Origin: JALZKA01 sp033856515
GTDB taxonomy: Bacteria; Actinomycetota; Thermoleophilia; Solirubrobacterales; 70-9
Assembly: GCA_033856515.1 (NCBI GenBank)
Contig: JAWVEY010000077.1
Coordinates: 1 to 64,000, forward strand
DNA length: 64,000 nucleotides
Direction of reading: 5' to 3'
Shown here: positions 52,490 to 60,741 of the stretch, piece after piece
Numbering within the stretch: the stretch's first letter is position 1
Layout of the letters: every line of letters begins with the position of its first letter
Program-made: the position numbers and the translations under genes
Notes under the pieces: generated by a model
Databases searched by the model: none
What the model saw: the letters and a program-made list of their open reading frames with translations, nothing else
Told to the model about the DNA's origin: nothing

Positions 52490-53350
52490 CTACTTGAGCA
52501 GCCGGGACAGCCGCCGGTCCTTCATCACCTTGCCGCCGGTCTGCTCCTCGGGGCAATAGTTCACCTGGTGCTCCGAGTAGAAGACGGCCTCGATCGTGGT
52601 GCCGCAGCGGGGGCACGGCTCGCCCTCCTTCTTGTGGACCTTCAGGGGGAGGGGCATCTTGTTCGGGAGCTCGTCTCCGATGACCTCCTCATAGTGGTCG
52701 ATGGCCGAGCCGAGGACCGGCAGCGCGTCGTAGATCGCCGCAACGTCCTCGTCTAAGAGGTCGGCGCCTCGCTTGAAGGGCGAGAGCTTCGCGCCCCACA
52801 GGATCTCGTCCGCCCACTGGCGCCCGATCCCGGCGATGGTCCGCTGGTCGCGAAGGAGAGGGTGGAGCAAGCGCGGCTGATCGAGCGCCTTCGCCAGCTC
52901 GGGCACTGGCGGGGCTGGCCACGCCTCGGGGCCAAGGGAGGCCACCATCTCGTCCTTTTCGGCCTCGCCCTCGCGCAGGAGCTTCGCCCAGGCACGCTGC
53001 TTCGTGCCGAACTCGCGGAGGCGCAACTCGCGACCGTCGGTGAGGCGGATGAGAACGCGCGAGGCACGGTCGCGCAGCGATGCGCGCTTGTCGAAGATCT
53101 GCAGGCGCCCCGCCGACATCAGGTGGACGAGAAGGTCGAGGCGCCCCTCGTCGCCACCCTCGAACTGGACGACGGGCATCTTCCCGTAGCGGGTCGTTCC
53201 AGTCACCTTCATGCCCGTTAGCGCGCTGAGCGGGGGATCAAACGTCTTGAGCGCCACCATGCCCGGCGCCAGCGCCGACTCGACCTCTGCGCCTTCGAGG
53301 GCCGATCCGATCCGCCGCGCGGTGATCTCGACCTCCGGAAGCTCAGGCAT
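52490..53350 (-). CDS. Formamidopyrimidine-DNA glycosylase family protein
   Basis: A 286-residue Fpg/Nei-type glycosylase/lyase. N-terminus MPELPEVEI carries the catalytic Pro and Glu, RYGKMPVVQF holds the beta-hairpin Lys, and AGIGRQWADEILWGAKLSPF is the helix-two-turn-helix. The C-terminal zinc finger begins with CPRCGTTIEA, but the second pair reads YCPEEQTGG: the last cysteine is Glu. Beyond the finger there is an extra basic tail KVMKDRRLSRLLK. It removes oxidised bases. Divergent from nadA with 123 bases between starts. Confidence 0.93.
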   Translation of the reverse strand: MPELPEVEITARRIGSALEGAEVESALAPGMVALKTFDPPLSALTGMKVTGTTRYGKMPVVQFEGGDEGRLDLLVHLMSAGRLQIFDKRASLRDRASRVLIRLTDGRELRLREFGTKQRAWAKLLREGEAEKDEMVASLGPEAWPAPPVPELAKALDQPRLLHPLLRDQRTIAGIGRQWADEILWGAKLSPFKRGADLLDEDVAAIYDALPVLGSAIDHYEEVIGDELPNKMPLPLKVHKKEGEPCPRCGTTIEAVFYSEHQVNYCPEEQTGGKVMKDRRLSRLLK

Positions 53351-53407
53351 GACTGTGAGCGACTCTGTCGCGAAAGCATCTGGGCCCGAATGGCAATGGA
53401 TTGATTC

Positions 53408-53452
53408 CCTAGACTCTAGGTAGTCATTCGCTCGTGCCTACGGGCAAGCGAA
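53408..53452 (+). promoter_or_regulatory. Inverted repeats upstream of nadA
   Basis: CCTAGA-C-TCTAGG (53408-53420) is a perfect 6-bp palindrome, and a longer hairpin (53427-53452: TTCGCT, two bulged bases, TGCC, TACG loop, GGCA, AGCGAA) stands 22 bases ahead of the nadA ATG. Both could be regulatory; neither matches a NAD-regulator box I know. Confidence 0.4.
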
Positions 53453-53473
53453 CATCGTCGGAAAGGACACGAA

Positions 53474-54508
53474 ATGGCACTCGAGTTGCCGACCGTTGAC
53501 CCAACCGCAGAACTCCACCTCGAACCTGAGGAGATCGCCTCGTTGTCCGAGGAGGTCCGCTCGCTCGCGATTGAGCGCAACGCGGTGATCCTGGCCCATA
53601 ACTACCAGCTCTCCGAGCTTCAGGACGTGGCCGACTTCACCGGCGACTCGCTCCAGCTCTCGCGCCAGGCCGCCGCCGCCGAGGCCGAGGTCATCGCCTT
53701 CTGCGGCGTCCACTTCATGGCCGAGACTGCTTCGATCCTCTCGCCGCAGAAGACCGTGCTCATCCCCGACCTCGGCGCGGGCTGCTCGCTGTCGGACTCG
53801 ATCAATGCCGATCAACTCGCCGCCTGGAAGGCCGAGCACCCAGGCGCGCTCGTCGTCATGTACGTGAACACCTCGGCCGAGGTCAAGGCGCTCACCGACT
53901 ATTGCTGCACCTCCTCGAACGCCGTCAAGGTCGTCGAGCACATCTGGTCCGAGCACGGGCCCGAGCAGGAGATCCTCTTCGGCCCCGACATGTGGCTCGG
54001 CTCCTTCGTCGCTCGCGAGACCGGCCTCACCGAGGACCCAGAGCGCTATGCCCGCTTCCATGTATGGGACGGCGAGTGCCACGTCCACGCGGGCATCCGA
54101 CCCGACGACATCAAGCGCACACGGGAGGCAAACCCCGGTGCCGAGTTCCTGATTCACCCCGAGTGCGGCTGCTCGACCCAGGCGATGGAGTACGTCGCGT
54201 CCGGGGACATCGATCCCGAGGGGGTTCACATGCTCTCGACGTCAGGGATGCTCGCCCACGTCGAGGCCAATCCAGACGGCGACTTCATCGTCGCGACGGA
54301 GAACGGGATGCTCTACCCGCTCCAGCAGGCGGCGCCGCAGGCGAACCTCGTCGAGGCGAACCGGATGGCCTTCTGCAAGTACATGAAGATGATCACCCTA
54401 CCGAAGCTCCGCGACTCGCTGCGGGACATGAAGTACGAGGTCAAAGTCGATCCAGCGGTCGCCGAAAAGGCAAAGATTCCGATCGACCGCATGGTCTCCA
54501 TCGGCTAG
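53474..54508 (+). CDS. nadA: Quinolinate synthase
   Basis: A 344-residue [4Fe-4S] enzyme that condenses iminoaspartate with dihydroxyacetone phosphate to quinolinate. The cluster cysteines are in FCGVHFMAE, HPECGCS and NRMAFCKYMKMITL, and the substrate-binding AHNYQLSELQDVADFTGDS block is present. Start ATG 53474 follows GGAAAGGACACGAA. It is on the same strand as nadC, but separated by two genes, one on the other strand. The order nadA and nadC without nadB suggests aspartate oxidase or aspartate dehydrogenase is elsewhere. Confidence 0.96.
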   Translation: MALELPTVDPTAELHLEPEEIASLSEEVRSLAIERNAVILAHNYQLSELQDVADFTGDSLQLSRQAAAAEAEVIAFCGVHFMAETASILSPQKTVLIPDLGAGCSLSDSINADQLAAWKAEHPGALVVMYVNTSAEVKALTDYCCTSSNAVKVVEHIWSEHGPEQEILFGPDMWLGSFVARETGLTEDPERYARFHVWDGECHVHAGIRPDDIKRTREANPGAEFLIHPECGCSTQAMEYVASGDIDPEGVHMLSTSGMLAHVEANPDGDFIVATENGMLYPLQQAAPQANLVEANRMAFCKYMKMITLPKLRDSLRDMKYEVKVDPAVAEKAKIPIDRMVSIG

Positions 54509-54509
54509 G

Positions 54510-54521
54510 GAGGGCGCCCTC
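54510..54521. terminator. 12-bp palindrome after nadA
   Basis: GAGGGCGCCCTC, two bases after the nadA stop, is followed by six A residues, so on the opposite strand it would be a hairpin with a U-run on its 5' side. It probably helps to end the nadA transcript, but lacks a proper U-run on plus. Confidence 0.4.
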
Positions 54522-54565
54522 AAAAAAGGCTGGCGTTGGTGCCGAATCTGTGGTTAACTGGCTCT

Positions 54566-55108
54566 GTGAGGGGACAGCGGGGACTGGCGTCCAGGTTGGG
54601 ACTGTCGGGAATCGTCGTCCTCGTGATCTCGTTCGGGCTCGTTTCACTCTCGTCGCAGGCAGTCGCCGGGCCGCCCCCGCTTCCCGGGTGCGCCGACGGC
54701 GTGGACAACGACGGGGACGGGTTCACCGATGCCGGCGACTTCGATTGCTCCGAGGGGCAGCAGGGCGAGTACGACCCGACTTGCAAGGACGGCGAGGACA
54801 ACGACAACGACGGGTTCGCCGACCTCGAGGACTCGGATTGCGCGAACGGCGGGCCGGAGCCTGAGTCTGCCGAGTGCATCCAAGCGCGAGCGGACCTCGC
54901 CGCCGCGGAGGCGAATCTCGAAACCGCCGAAGAGAAGCTGAAAAGCGCTAAGAAGAGACTCAAGAACGCGAAGGAATCGGGCAAGGAGAACAAGATCAAG
55001 AGGGCCAAGGCCGCGGTGAAGAAGGCAAAAGCCGCCCTTGCCGTTGCGCAGAACGACGTGGTCATCGCCGAGGGCGACGTCGAGCTGGCCTGCGAGGGCG
55101 GTCCTTAG
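54566..55108 (+). CDS. Secreted protein with DxDG repeats and Cys-capped helical module
   Basis: A 180-residue exported protein: signal peptide to about residue 35 (VVLVISFGLVSLSSQAVAG), two copies of a C-x-D-G-x-D-N-D-x-D-G-F-x-D repeat (ADGVDNDGDGFTD and KDGEDNDNDGFAD) resembling calcium-binding thrombospondin-3/dockerin-like loops, then a Lys/Ala-rich helical module of exactly 73 residues that begins and ends with cysteine. GTG at 54566 is preferred; TTG at 54536 and GTG 54539 are alternatives. The module is shared with the next gene, where it is also C-terminal. Confidence 0.78.
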   Translation: MRGQRGLASRLGLSGIVVLVISFGLVSLSSQAVAGPPPLPGCADGVDNDGDGFTDAGDFDCSEGQQGEYDPTCKDGEDNDNDGFADLEDSDCANGGPEPESAECIQARADLAAAEANLETAEEKLKSAKKRLKNAKESGKENKIKRAKAAVKKAKAALAVAQNDVVIAEGDVELACEGGP

Positions 55109-55149
55109 CTCGACTCACCTTCCGTGCGCGAGTCGCCGATAAAGGATCG

Positions 55150-56922
55150 GTGACCGCAGGACGATCCGGATCAGGTATTCGCAGGGCGCTTTGGCTTGCC
55201 GCTTTGCTGGGTGGTGTTCTCACCATGCCGACCCTTGCGGTTGCGGCTCCACCGGCCAACGACTCGTTTGCCAGTCCGGTCGTGCTGTCCGGGACGACAG
55301 CGACGCACTCCGGCAACAACTCCGAAGCGAACATCGCGCTTCAGTCCGGAGAGCCGAATCACGCCGACTGGACCGACGGCATCGCGGCGCGCTCTGTCTG
55401 GTACCGCTGGCAGGCGCCCGCGGGCGTGGGTGAGACCTCGGTCTCGCTTTGCGACTCGGCCGACACTGCCGACAGCGTCGTGGTGATCTATACGGGCACC
55501 GCGGTGAACGCGCTGACGATGGTGCCCGGCGGGCGGAACGACGACGGCTGCGGGAACATCTTCGGACCGAGCGAGGTCACGTTCACCCCGGTTGCCGGAA
55601 CGACGTACCGCATCGTTGTCGCTGACTGGGACGCGGACGACGGCGCGATCAACGGCCCGTACGAGCTTGACCTCTTCCCGGCGCCAGGCGTCCCCGCCAA
55701 TGATGCGTTCGCGAACGCCGAGGCTCTCACCGGCACAACCGACACGGTCGTCTCGAACAACATCCGGGCCACCATGGAGGCAGGCGAGCCGAACCACGCG
55801 ACCGGCTTCGGAGGTAGCGCCCGCCGCTCCGTCTGGTTCAAGTGGCAAGCGCCCGCCGCGGGAGATGCGACCGTTTCGCTCTGCGACTCGGGCGAGACGG
55901 ACGACAGCGTCGTCGCGGTCTACACCGGTTCGGCCGTGGATGCTCTGAGCCTGCCCGCAGTCGCGTCCAACGACGACGGCTGCGAGTTCGACGAGGGGCC
56001 GAGCGAGGTCTCCTGGGACGCGACGGCGGGGACCACGTACAGGATTGCGGTGGCGAACTGGGATCCGGACAGCGGCATCGGCAACGGTTACGAGCTGGAC
56101 TTCACGTTCGTGCCTGTCGTCTCCGACCCGCCCCCCGACACGCAGATCACCGCGTTCCTGCCCTTCACTCGCGCTACGACCTTCGGTCCGGGCGGCTTCC
56201 AGACCTCAGTCACCCAGGCGCTCTCGATCACGTTCAGCTCGCCGGCGACGGACCTCGGCCACTTCGAGTGCCTCGTGGACGACGTCGTCGTCGATGTCAC
56301 CTGCGACTCGCCGTACACCGACTCGGATCCGCCCGCCGGCTCACACACCTTTGCGGTCAGGGCGGTGGACGCCGCTGGCAGCCCGGACCCTTCACCCGCG
56401 ACCCAGAACTTCGCCGTCGACAAGTCCGCCCCGTCGGTTGCCATCACAGGCGGGCCAGCAAACGGCTCGACCACATCCGACACGACACCGGCGATCGCGG
56501 TCACCGCCGAAGCGGGAGCGACGCTGGTCTGCCGCATCGATGCGGGCGACTACGAGGCGTGCCCGGGCGCGACCTTCGATATGCCCGAGCTCAGCGAAGC
56601 CGAGCACGCGATCGAGGTGTACGCGATCGACAGCGCGGGGAACGTCGGCGGGCCTGCCTCGCGGACCTTCACCGTCGTGAGCGGCCCGGTCCAGGACTGC
56701 ATTGACGCGCAGGCGGCCCTCGCCGACGCCGAGGCGGATCTGGCGGACGCGGACGCTGCGGTCGCAAGCGCGGAGACAAGGCTCCAGAAGGCAAAGCAGA
56801 CGGGCAAGCGGAAGAAGGTCCGCAAGGCCAGGGCGAAGCTCAAGGCGGCGAAGGTCACGCAGTCATCGGCCGCAACTGCGGTCGCTGCTGCACAGCAGGC
56901 CGTCGCCGAGAACTGCGACTAG
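55150..56922 (+). CDS. Large secreted protein with duplicated domain and Cys-capped helical module
   Basis: A 590-residue exported protein: signal peptide (ALWLAALLGGVLTMPTLAVA), two tandem domains of about 125 residues (PPANDSFASPVVLSGTT and VPANDAFANAEALTGTT; each with RSVWYRWQAP or RSVWFKWQAP and GTTYRI), an Ig-like/bacterial domain region with DAAGSPDPSPATQNFAVDKS, and a C-terminal 73-residue module bracketed by cysteines like that of the preceding gene. GTG start 55150 follows AAAGGA. The duplicated domain looks like a pre-peptidase C-terminal (PPC) type beta-sandwich. The protein may bind surface polymers. Confidence 0.82.
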   Translation: MTAGRSGSGIRRALWLAALLGGVLTMPTLAVAAPPANDSFASPVVLSGTTATHSGNNSEANIALQSGEPNHADWTDGIAARSVWYRWQAPAGVGETSVSLCDSADTADSVVVIYTGTAVNALTMVPGGRNDDGCGNIFGPSEVTFTPVAGTTYRIVVADWDADDGAINGPYELDLFPAPGVPANDAFANAEALTGTTDTVVSNNIRATMEAGEPNHATGFGGSARRSVWFKWQAPAAGDATVSLCDSGETDDSVVAVYTGSAVDALSLPAVASNDDGCEFDEGPSEVSWDATAGTTYRIAVANWDPDSGIGNGYELDFTFVPVVSDPPPDTQITAFLPFTRATTFGPGGFQTSVTQALSITFSSPATDLGHFECLVDDVVVDVTCDSPYTDSDPPAGSHTFAVRAVDAAGSPDPSPATQNFAVDKSAPSVAITGGPANGSTTSDTTPAIAVTAEAGATLVCRIDAGDYEACPGATFDMPELSEAEHAIEVYAIDSAGNVGGPASRTFTVVSGPVQDCIDAQAALADAEADLADADAAVASAETRLQKAKQTGKRKKVRKARAKLKAAKVTQSSAATAVAAAQQAVAENCD

Positions 56923-56960
56923 ACCACCGTCGTAAGTAGGTCCTGCGCTAGCTTCTCCCC

Positions 56961-57857
56961 ATGGTCGAAATGGGGCTCCGTCTGGCCTTGGCAGGCGTCC
57001 TCGCAGGGGCTGCGATCGCCAAGCTTGCGAACCCTTCAGCAGGGCGTGACGCGCTGGCGGGCTTCGGCTTCGAAAGCCCCACCGCGAGAACGATCGGCTT
57101 CTGGTCGCTTATTGCGATCGAGCTTGGCCTTGCGGCCGGTCTCGTCGCCGGCTCGACCGAGGCGGCGATCCTGGGCGCCGGACTGATGGCCATGTTCGGT
57201 TTCGTGATGGCGAGCGCGATCGCCCGTGGCCGCGCCGGCGAGCCATGCGGCTGCTTCGGCGCTCGCTCGCGGATCGGATGGACAGGCGTTGCCCGCAACT
57301 TCGCACTGGCCGCCGCGTTCGTCGCGGTCGCGGCGCTCCCGACCGAGGGCCTTTCAACGGACCAATGGCTCGGACTGGGCGTGATCACCGCCCTCATTGC
57401 CGTGGCGGCGCTCGGCGCGATGACGCTCGCGCTGGCCCGCGAGATCGGCCTTCTGCGCATGCGGGTCGGCCCGGCGTCGGCACTCGAGATCCCGCATGAG
57501 GGGCCTGAGGTCGGCTCGCGCACCGAGATCGCCGGTTCGATCGACGGCCTCGAGCACAAGGAGCTCGGCCTCGCCGTGTTCACCTCAGCTGGCTGCCACG
57601 TCTGCGAGGCGATGCGGCCGGCGGTGGACTCGATTGCCGCACACCCGGCTGTCGCCGTCGGCCGCTTCGACGAGGTCGCGCAATCGGAGGCATGGTTGGC
57701 GCTCGATGTCCCGGGCAGCCCCTACGCTGTCGCTCTGGACTCGCAGGGAACAGTGCTAGCCAAGGGAACTTTCAACAACCTCGCTCAGCTGGAGTCGATC
57801 CTCGCCGCGGGCGAACGGCGGCGTGGCGGGCTCGCGGAGGCCGCGGCTCGTGCCTGA
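56961..57857 (+). CDS. MauE/DoxX-like membrane protein fused to thioredoxin-like domain
   Basis: A 298-residue fusion. The N-terminal half (about 1-170) is a four-helix MauE-type membrane domain with the conserved GEPCGCFG motif, and the C-terminal half is a thioredoxin-fold domain with a CHVC redox motif (SAGCHVCEAM) and a cis-Pro site DVPGSPYAVALDSQG, as in MauD. MauE and MauD help form or protect disulfide bonds in methylamine dehydrogenase light chain. Here they are one polypeptide. It overlaps the next gene by eight bases. A stand-alone disulfide relay on the outer membrane face is likely. Confidence 0.85.
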   Translation: MVEMGLRLALAGVLAGAAIAKLANPSAGRDALAGFGFESPTARTIGFWSLIAIELGLAAGLVAGSTEAAILGAGLMAMFGFVMASAIARGRAGEPCGCFGARSRIGWTGVARNFALAAAFVAVAALPTEGLSTDQWLGLGVITALIAVAALGAMTLALAREIGLLRMRVGPASALEIPHEGPEVGSRTEIAGSIDGLEHKELGLAVFTSAGCHVCEAMRPAVDSIAAHPAVAVGRFDEVAQSEAWLALDVPGSPYAVALDSQGTVLAKGTFNNLAQLESILAAGERRRGGLAEAAARA

Positions 57858-58440
57858 GCGCTCGGATCGCGACCGCGTCGGCGAGGCGCTCGAGGGCATC
57901 GCCGGCAACACGTCGCGGCGGGGGTTCATCGCCCGCATCGGCGGAGCGATGATGGCGGCCACCGCCGGCAGCGTCATCGGCCGCGCGATCGAGCCGGGCG
58001 AGGCCGAGGCCTACCATTTCTGCGGCCACATCTTCACGACCGGCTCGTGCATTCACCCCAAGGGCACGCCTCGGATCGACGCCAGCGGCTGGCCGCTGGA
58101 TGCGACTACGGGCAAGGACATAGACAACCTCGGCCGCTTCATCAACAAGAAGGGCCTTCCAATCGACGGGGACGGAAACGTCTTGAACGATCCTGACGGC
58201 CGGCCGATGCCCCCGGCGCCGCGGACCAAGGTTTGCGATGAGACCGCGCGTCAGTACAAGATCAACGCCCAAATCGACGGAGCGTGGTACCGCTGCTGCG
58301 GCGGGACGGTCAGGAAGCTCACCGACTGCTGCTCGCAGTCGAATACCCGCATCAACGGCGACGCCTCTCTGACCGGCTATTGCTTCTCCGGTCGCAAGGT
58401 CTTCTGCGTCATGTACTTCCAGACCAAGGTGCCCTGCTGA
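57850..58440 (+). CDS. Tat-exported MauA-like cysteine-rich protein
   Basis: A 196-residue protein with a Tat motif (SRRGFIARIGG) and signal to about residue 48 (PGEAEA). The mature part has ten cysteines including a CCGG motif (YRCCGGTV), resembling the methylamine dehydrogenase light chain, whose motif reads CSCCGGT. In the true enzyme, tryptophylquinone forms from Trp57 and Trp108; the equivalent segment here is RQYKINAQIDG, so the first Trp is missing, and no second Trp exists in the C-terminal part. The cofactor is therefore unlikely. Start GTG 57850 overlaps the MauE-Trx stop. Role: perhaps an electron or disulfide carrier. Confidence 0.75.
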   Translation: MPERSDRDRVGEALEGIAGNTSRRGFIARIGGAMMAATAGSVIGRAIEPGEAEAYHFCGHIFTTGSCIHPKGTPRIDASGWPLDATTGKDIDNLGRFINKKGLPIDGDGNVLNDPDGRPMPPAPRTKVCDETARQYKINAQIDGAWYRCCGGTVRKLTDCCSQSNTRINGDASLTGYCFSGRKVFCVMYFQTKVPC

Positions 58441-59849
58441 TGGACACCGGCGTCATCATCACCCTCGTCGTCGCCGGCCTTCTGATCGGCGCGACGGGCA
58501 CCTGGTCGCCGTGCGGGTTCTCGATGATCGAGACGATCGGCCCCACTGGCCACACCGGCGGCCTGCCGACGACGCTCGCAGCATGCGCAACCTTCTTCCC
58601 CGGCGCCGTCGTGGGCGCGGTCTTCACCTTCGGCGGCATCTCTCTCATCGGTGTCGCCATCCCCGGCGAGGCCGGTTGGCTCTCCTACACGGTCGCGGGT
58701 GTCGTCGCGCTCATCGCCGCCATCGCCGAGGCGCGGGGCAGGCGCATCGCGCCGCAGATCCGCCGCCAGCTCCCCGAGCACTGGCGCCGCATCATGCCGA
58801 TGCCGGTCGCCGCGGCCCTCTACGGGATCCTGCTGGGGCTGGGCTTCACGACCTTCGTCCTGACGTTCGGCGTGTGGGCGCTCGCCGGGATCTCGCTTGC
58901 GCTTGGCGAGCCGGTCGCCGGCCTTGCGATCGGCCTTGGTTTCGGAGTTGGGCGCGCGCTGCCGATCGTGACGCTCGCACCCTTCGCGGACCGCCCGTTC
59001 GGCCGCAAGGCGATCACGCTGATGGCCGAGCGGCCCGAGCTCTACCGAGTGATCCGCTTCGGCGACGCGATTGCGCTAGTGGTGGCGGCAGCGGCGCTCA
59101 CGTTTGCCGCGACCGCACAGGCCGACGTGAAGGGAGTCCAGAGCGGCTCCGACCCTTCGGTCGCCGGGCCCACCCTTGCCTTTGCCAAGGGACAGGGCGA
59201 CGCGGCCTTCATCACCGAGGGCCAAGGCCCCGAGGCTCTCATCGGCACCGATCCCTCGATCGCCGACAAGTACGCCGCCGTGATCGACGGCCAGACCGTC
59301 CGCATCCTGGGACGCCCCGGCTTCGCCGAGGTCGATTCCTTCGATGCGCCCGGCGTGGACGCCGTCGCGGTCTCAAACAACTGGATCGCCTACCGGACAC
59401 GGATCGAAGGACGCGACCGTCTGATCGCGCGCAAGCTGAGCGACGTAGGAGAGGCGGGCGAGCCGAAGTCGATCGCCGCTGCCGGCGAGCCCAGCCAGGT
59501 GAGCCTGCCGGGCCTGGACGGCAACACGCTCGTCTACGCGATCCTGACGCGGAAGGGGAGCCGGATCATCAAGGCATCACTGAAGAAGCTGAACCGCGAC
59601 GTCGTGATCAGCTCGGAGACCTCGCAACTCTCCAACCCGTCCGTCCACGGCTCGTCGCTCCTCTATGTCCGCGGCACCAGGTCCCACTGGGAGCTTCGCC
59701 TGAAGAAGCTCGGCAATAAAGACCTCGGCCATACGTTGACGACGCGCGACAAGCGGATCTGGTCCACGGCCTTGAGCGCCAGGCGCGCGTACTTCACGAT
59801 TCTCGAGGGCAGCACCCCCCGCGCGGACATCAGCTCGGTCCAGCGCTAG
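58440..59849 (+). CDS. CcdA/DsbD-like membrane protein fused to extracytoplasmic beta-propeller-like domain
   Basis: A 469-residue protein. The N-terminal about 220 residues form six membrane helices with a TWSPCGFSMIETIGP segment, like the SPC motif of CcdA-type thiol transporters; the only two cysteines in the protein are Cys25 and Cys49. The C-terminal about 240 residues are a repetitive beta-rich region with blocks such as DGQTVRILGRPG, VSNNWIAYRTRIEGRDRL and SSLLYVRGTRSHWELRLKKL, suggesting a TolB-like propeller outside the membrane. ATG 58440 overlaps the MauA-like stop by one base. It would feed electrons through the membrane to the other two products. Confidence 0.75.
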   Translation: MDTGVIITLVVAGLLIGATGTWSPCGFSMIETIGPTGHTGGLPTTLAACATFFPGAVVGAVFTFGGISLIGVAIPGEAGWLSYTVAGVVALIAAIAEARGRRIAPQIRRQLPEHWRRIMPMPVAAALYGILLGLGFTTFVLTFGVWALAGISLALGEPVAGLAIGLGFGVGRALPIVTLAPFADRPFGRKAITLMAERPELYRVIRFGDAIALVVAAAALTFAATAQADVKGVQSGSDPSVAGPTLAFAKGQGDAAFITEGQGPEALIGTDPSIADKYAAVIDGQTVRILGRPGFAEVDSFDAPGVDAVAVSNNWIAYRTRIEGRDRLIARKLSDVGEAGEPKSIAAAGEPSQVSLPGLDGNTLVYAILTRKGSRIIKASLKKLNRDVVISSETSQLSNPSVHGSSLLYVRGTRSHWELRLKKLGNKDLGHTLTTRDKRIWSTALSARRAYFTILEGSTPRADISSVQR

Positions 59850-60541
59850 TTCGGCGGCTGGAGCGCTTCCAGCGGAACGTCGGCGATGCCGACGGCGCGG
59901 TAGAGCGTCGCGCTCGGCTTGACGACCAACCAGTCATTGCCGGAGCGGACCAGATAGACGATGTCGTCCTCGATCGTCGGTTCGCGGACGTCCGCGTACT
60001 CGGTGAAGACCGTCGCGACCACCCGCGCAGAGTCGCCGTCGATCTGCGCCGAGACGTCCTGGGTCATCTCCGAGCGGTCCCACACCGGCTGGCCGCGGTT
60101 ACCCCGGTAGCCGAGCGAGGCTTCTAGCGACGCCGGGCAGGACCCGCTCTCAACCGGGAGCTCGAGCGTTTTCAGGCCGCCGGCGACAAACGCGTCGCAG
60201 ACTTCACGGCCGTCATGGTCGTCGATCGCTTCGACGTAGGCGCGCGCGGCATCCGCGGCGGCGGTCTCGTCGTCCGACGACGGCGGGGGACCGCTCGGCC
60301 CGGGCTCCAGGCCCTCCGGGTCATCCTCGGTCGGCGGTAGCTCAGGCTCGGAGATGCCGCCACCGTCCTCGCCCGTCGGCTCCAGAGGCTCCAGCGGGAT
60401 CTCGTCGCCAGTCGTGTCCGCTGAGGTGGTCGCGGGATCCGGATCGTCGTCCTCGAAGATCCCGGTCGCGAGACCGACGCCGAGCCCGATCAGGAGCGCG
60501 GCGACGACGAGGGTGGCTGTGCGGAGGCGAAACTGGTCCAC
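59846..60541 (-). CDS. Exported NTF2-like protein with acidic linker
   Basis: A 231-residue protein: a membrane anchor (TLVVAALLIGLGVGLATG), a long Asp/Glu/Pro-rich linker (about 65 residues), then a soluble domain with AAADAARAYVEAIDDHDGREVCDAFVAG and VYLVRSGNDWLVVKPSATLYR, close to the NTF2-like/'DUF4878'-type extracytoplasmic fold. Two cysteines may pair (VCDAF and GSCPAS). GTG 60541 is preferred; the ATG at 60628 would need an unlikely extension. Its stop shares CTAG with the converging gene. Function is unknown. Confidence 0.75.
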   Translation of the reverse strand: MDQFRLRTATLVVAALLIGLGVGLATGIFEDDDPDPATTSADTTGDEIPLEPLEPTGEDGGGISEPELPPTEDDPEGLEPGPSGPPPSSDDETAAADAARAYVEAIDDHDGREVCDAFVAGGLKTLELPVESGSCPASLEASLGYRGNRGQPVWDRSEMTQDVSAQIDGDSARVVATVFTEYADVREPTIEDDIVYLVRSGNDWLVVKPSATLYRAVGIADVPLEALQPPN

Positions 60542-60589
60542 CCGCTGAATATGGCAAGGCCCAACAAACACATTCACGCACCTGCTTCT

Positions 60590-60611
60590 CGCGTCGCCGT
60601 TCGGCGACGCG
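60590..60611. other. Perfect 10-bp hairpin in the divergent intergenic region
   Basis: CGCGTCGCCG-TT-CGGCGACGCG is a 22-base inverted repeat within the 200-base gap between two divergent genes (60541 and 60742). It may be part of a leader RNA or a regulatory site. The remaining gap holds no ORF. Confidence 0.45.
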
Positions 60612-60741
60612 TCCAACACCCCCCGCAATTTGCGGCGATCCGGATCCCGCGTTTCCGTCCCGGGCGGCGCTTAGTCTCGCCTTCGCGATGGGGAGTCCAG
60701 CAGCATCACCGAATTGGGGAGCTGACGGTAACCTCGCTTCC

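Noticed and set aside
56961..59849. A true methylamine dehydrogenase operon
   Set aside because: The heavy chain (mauB) and the TTQ maturation gene mauG are absent, and the light-chain-like protein lacks the cofactor tryptophans.
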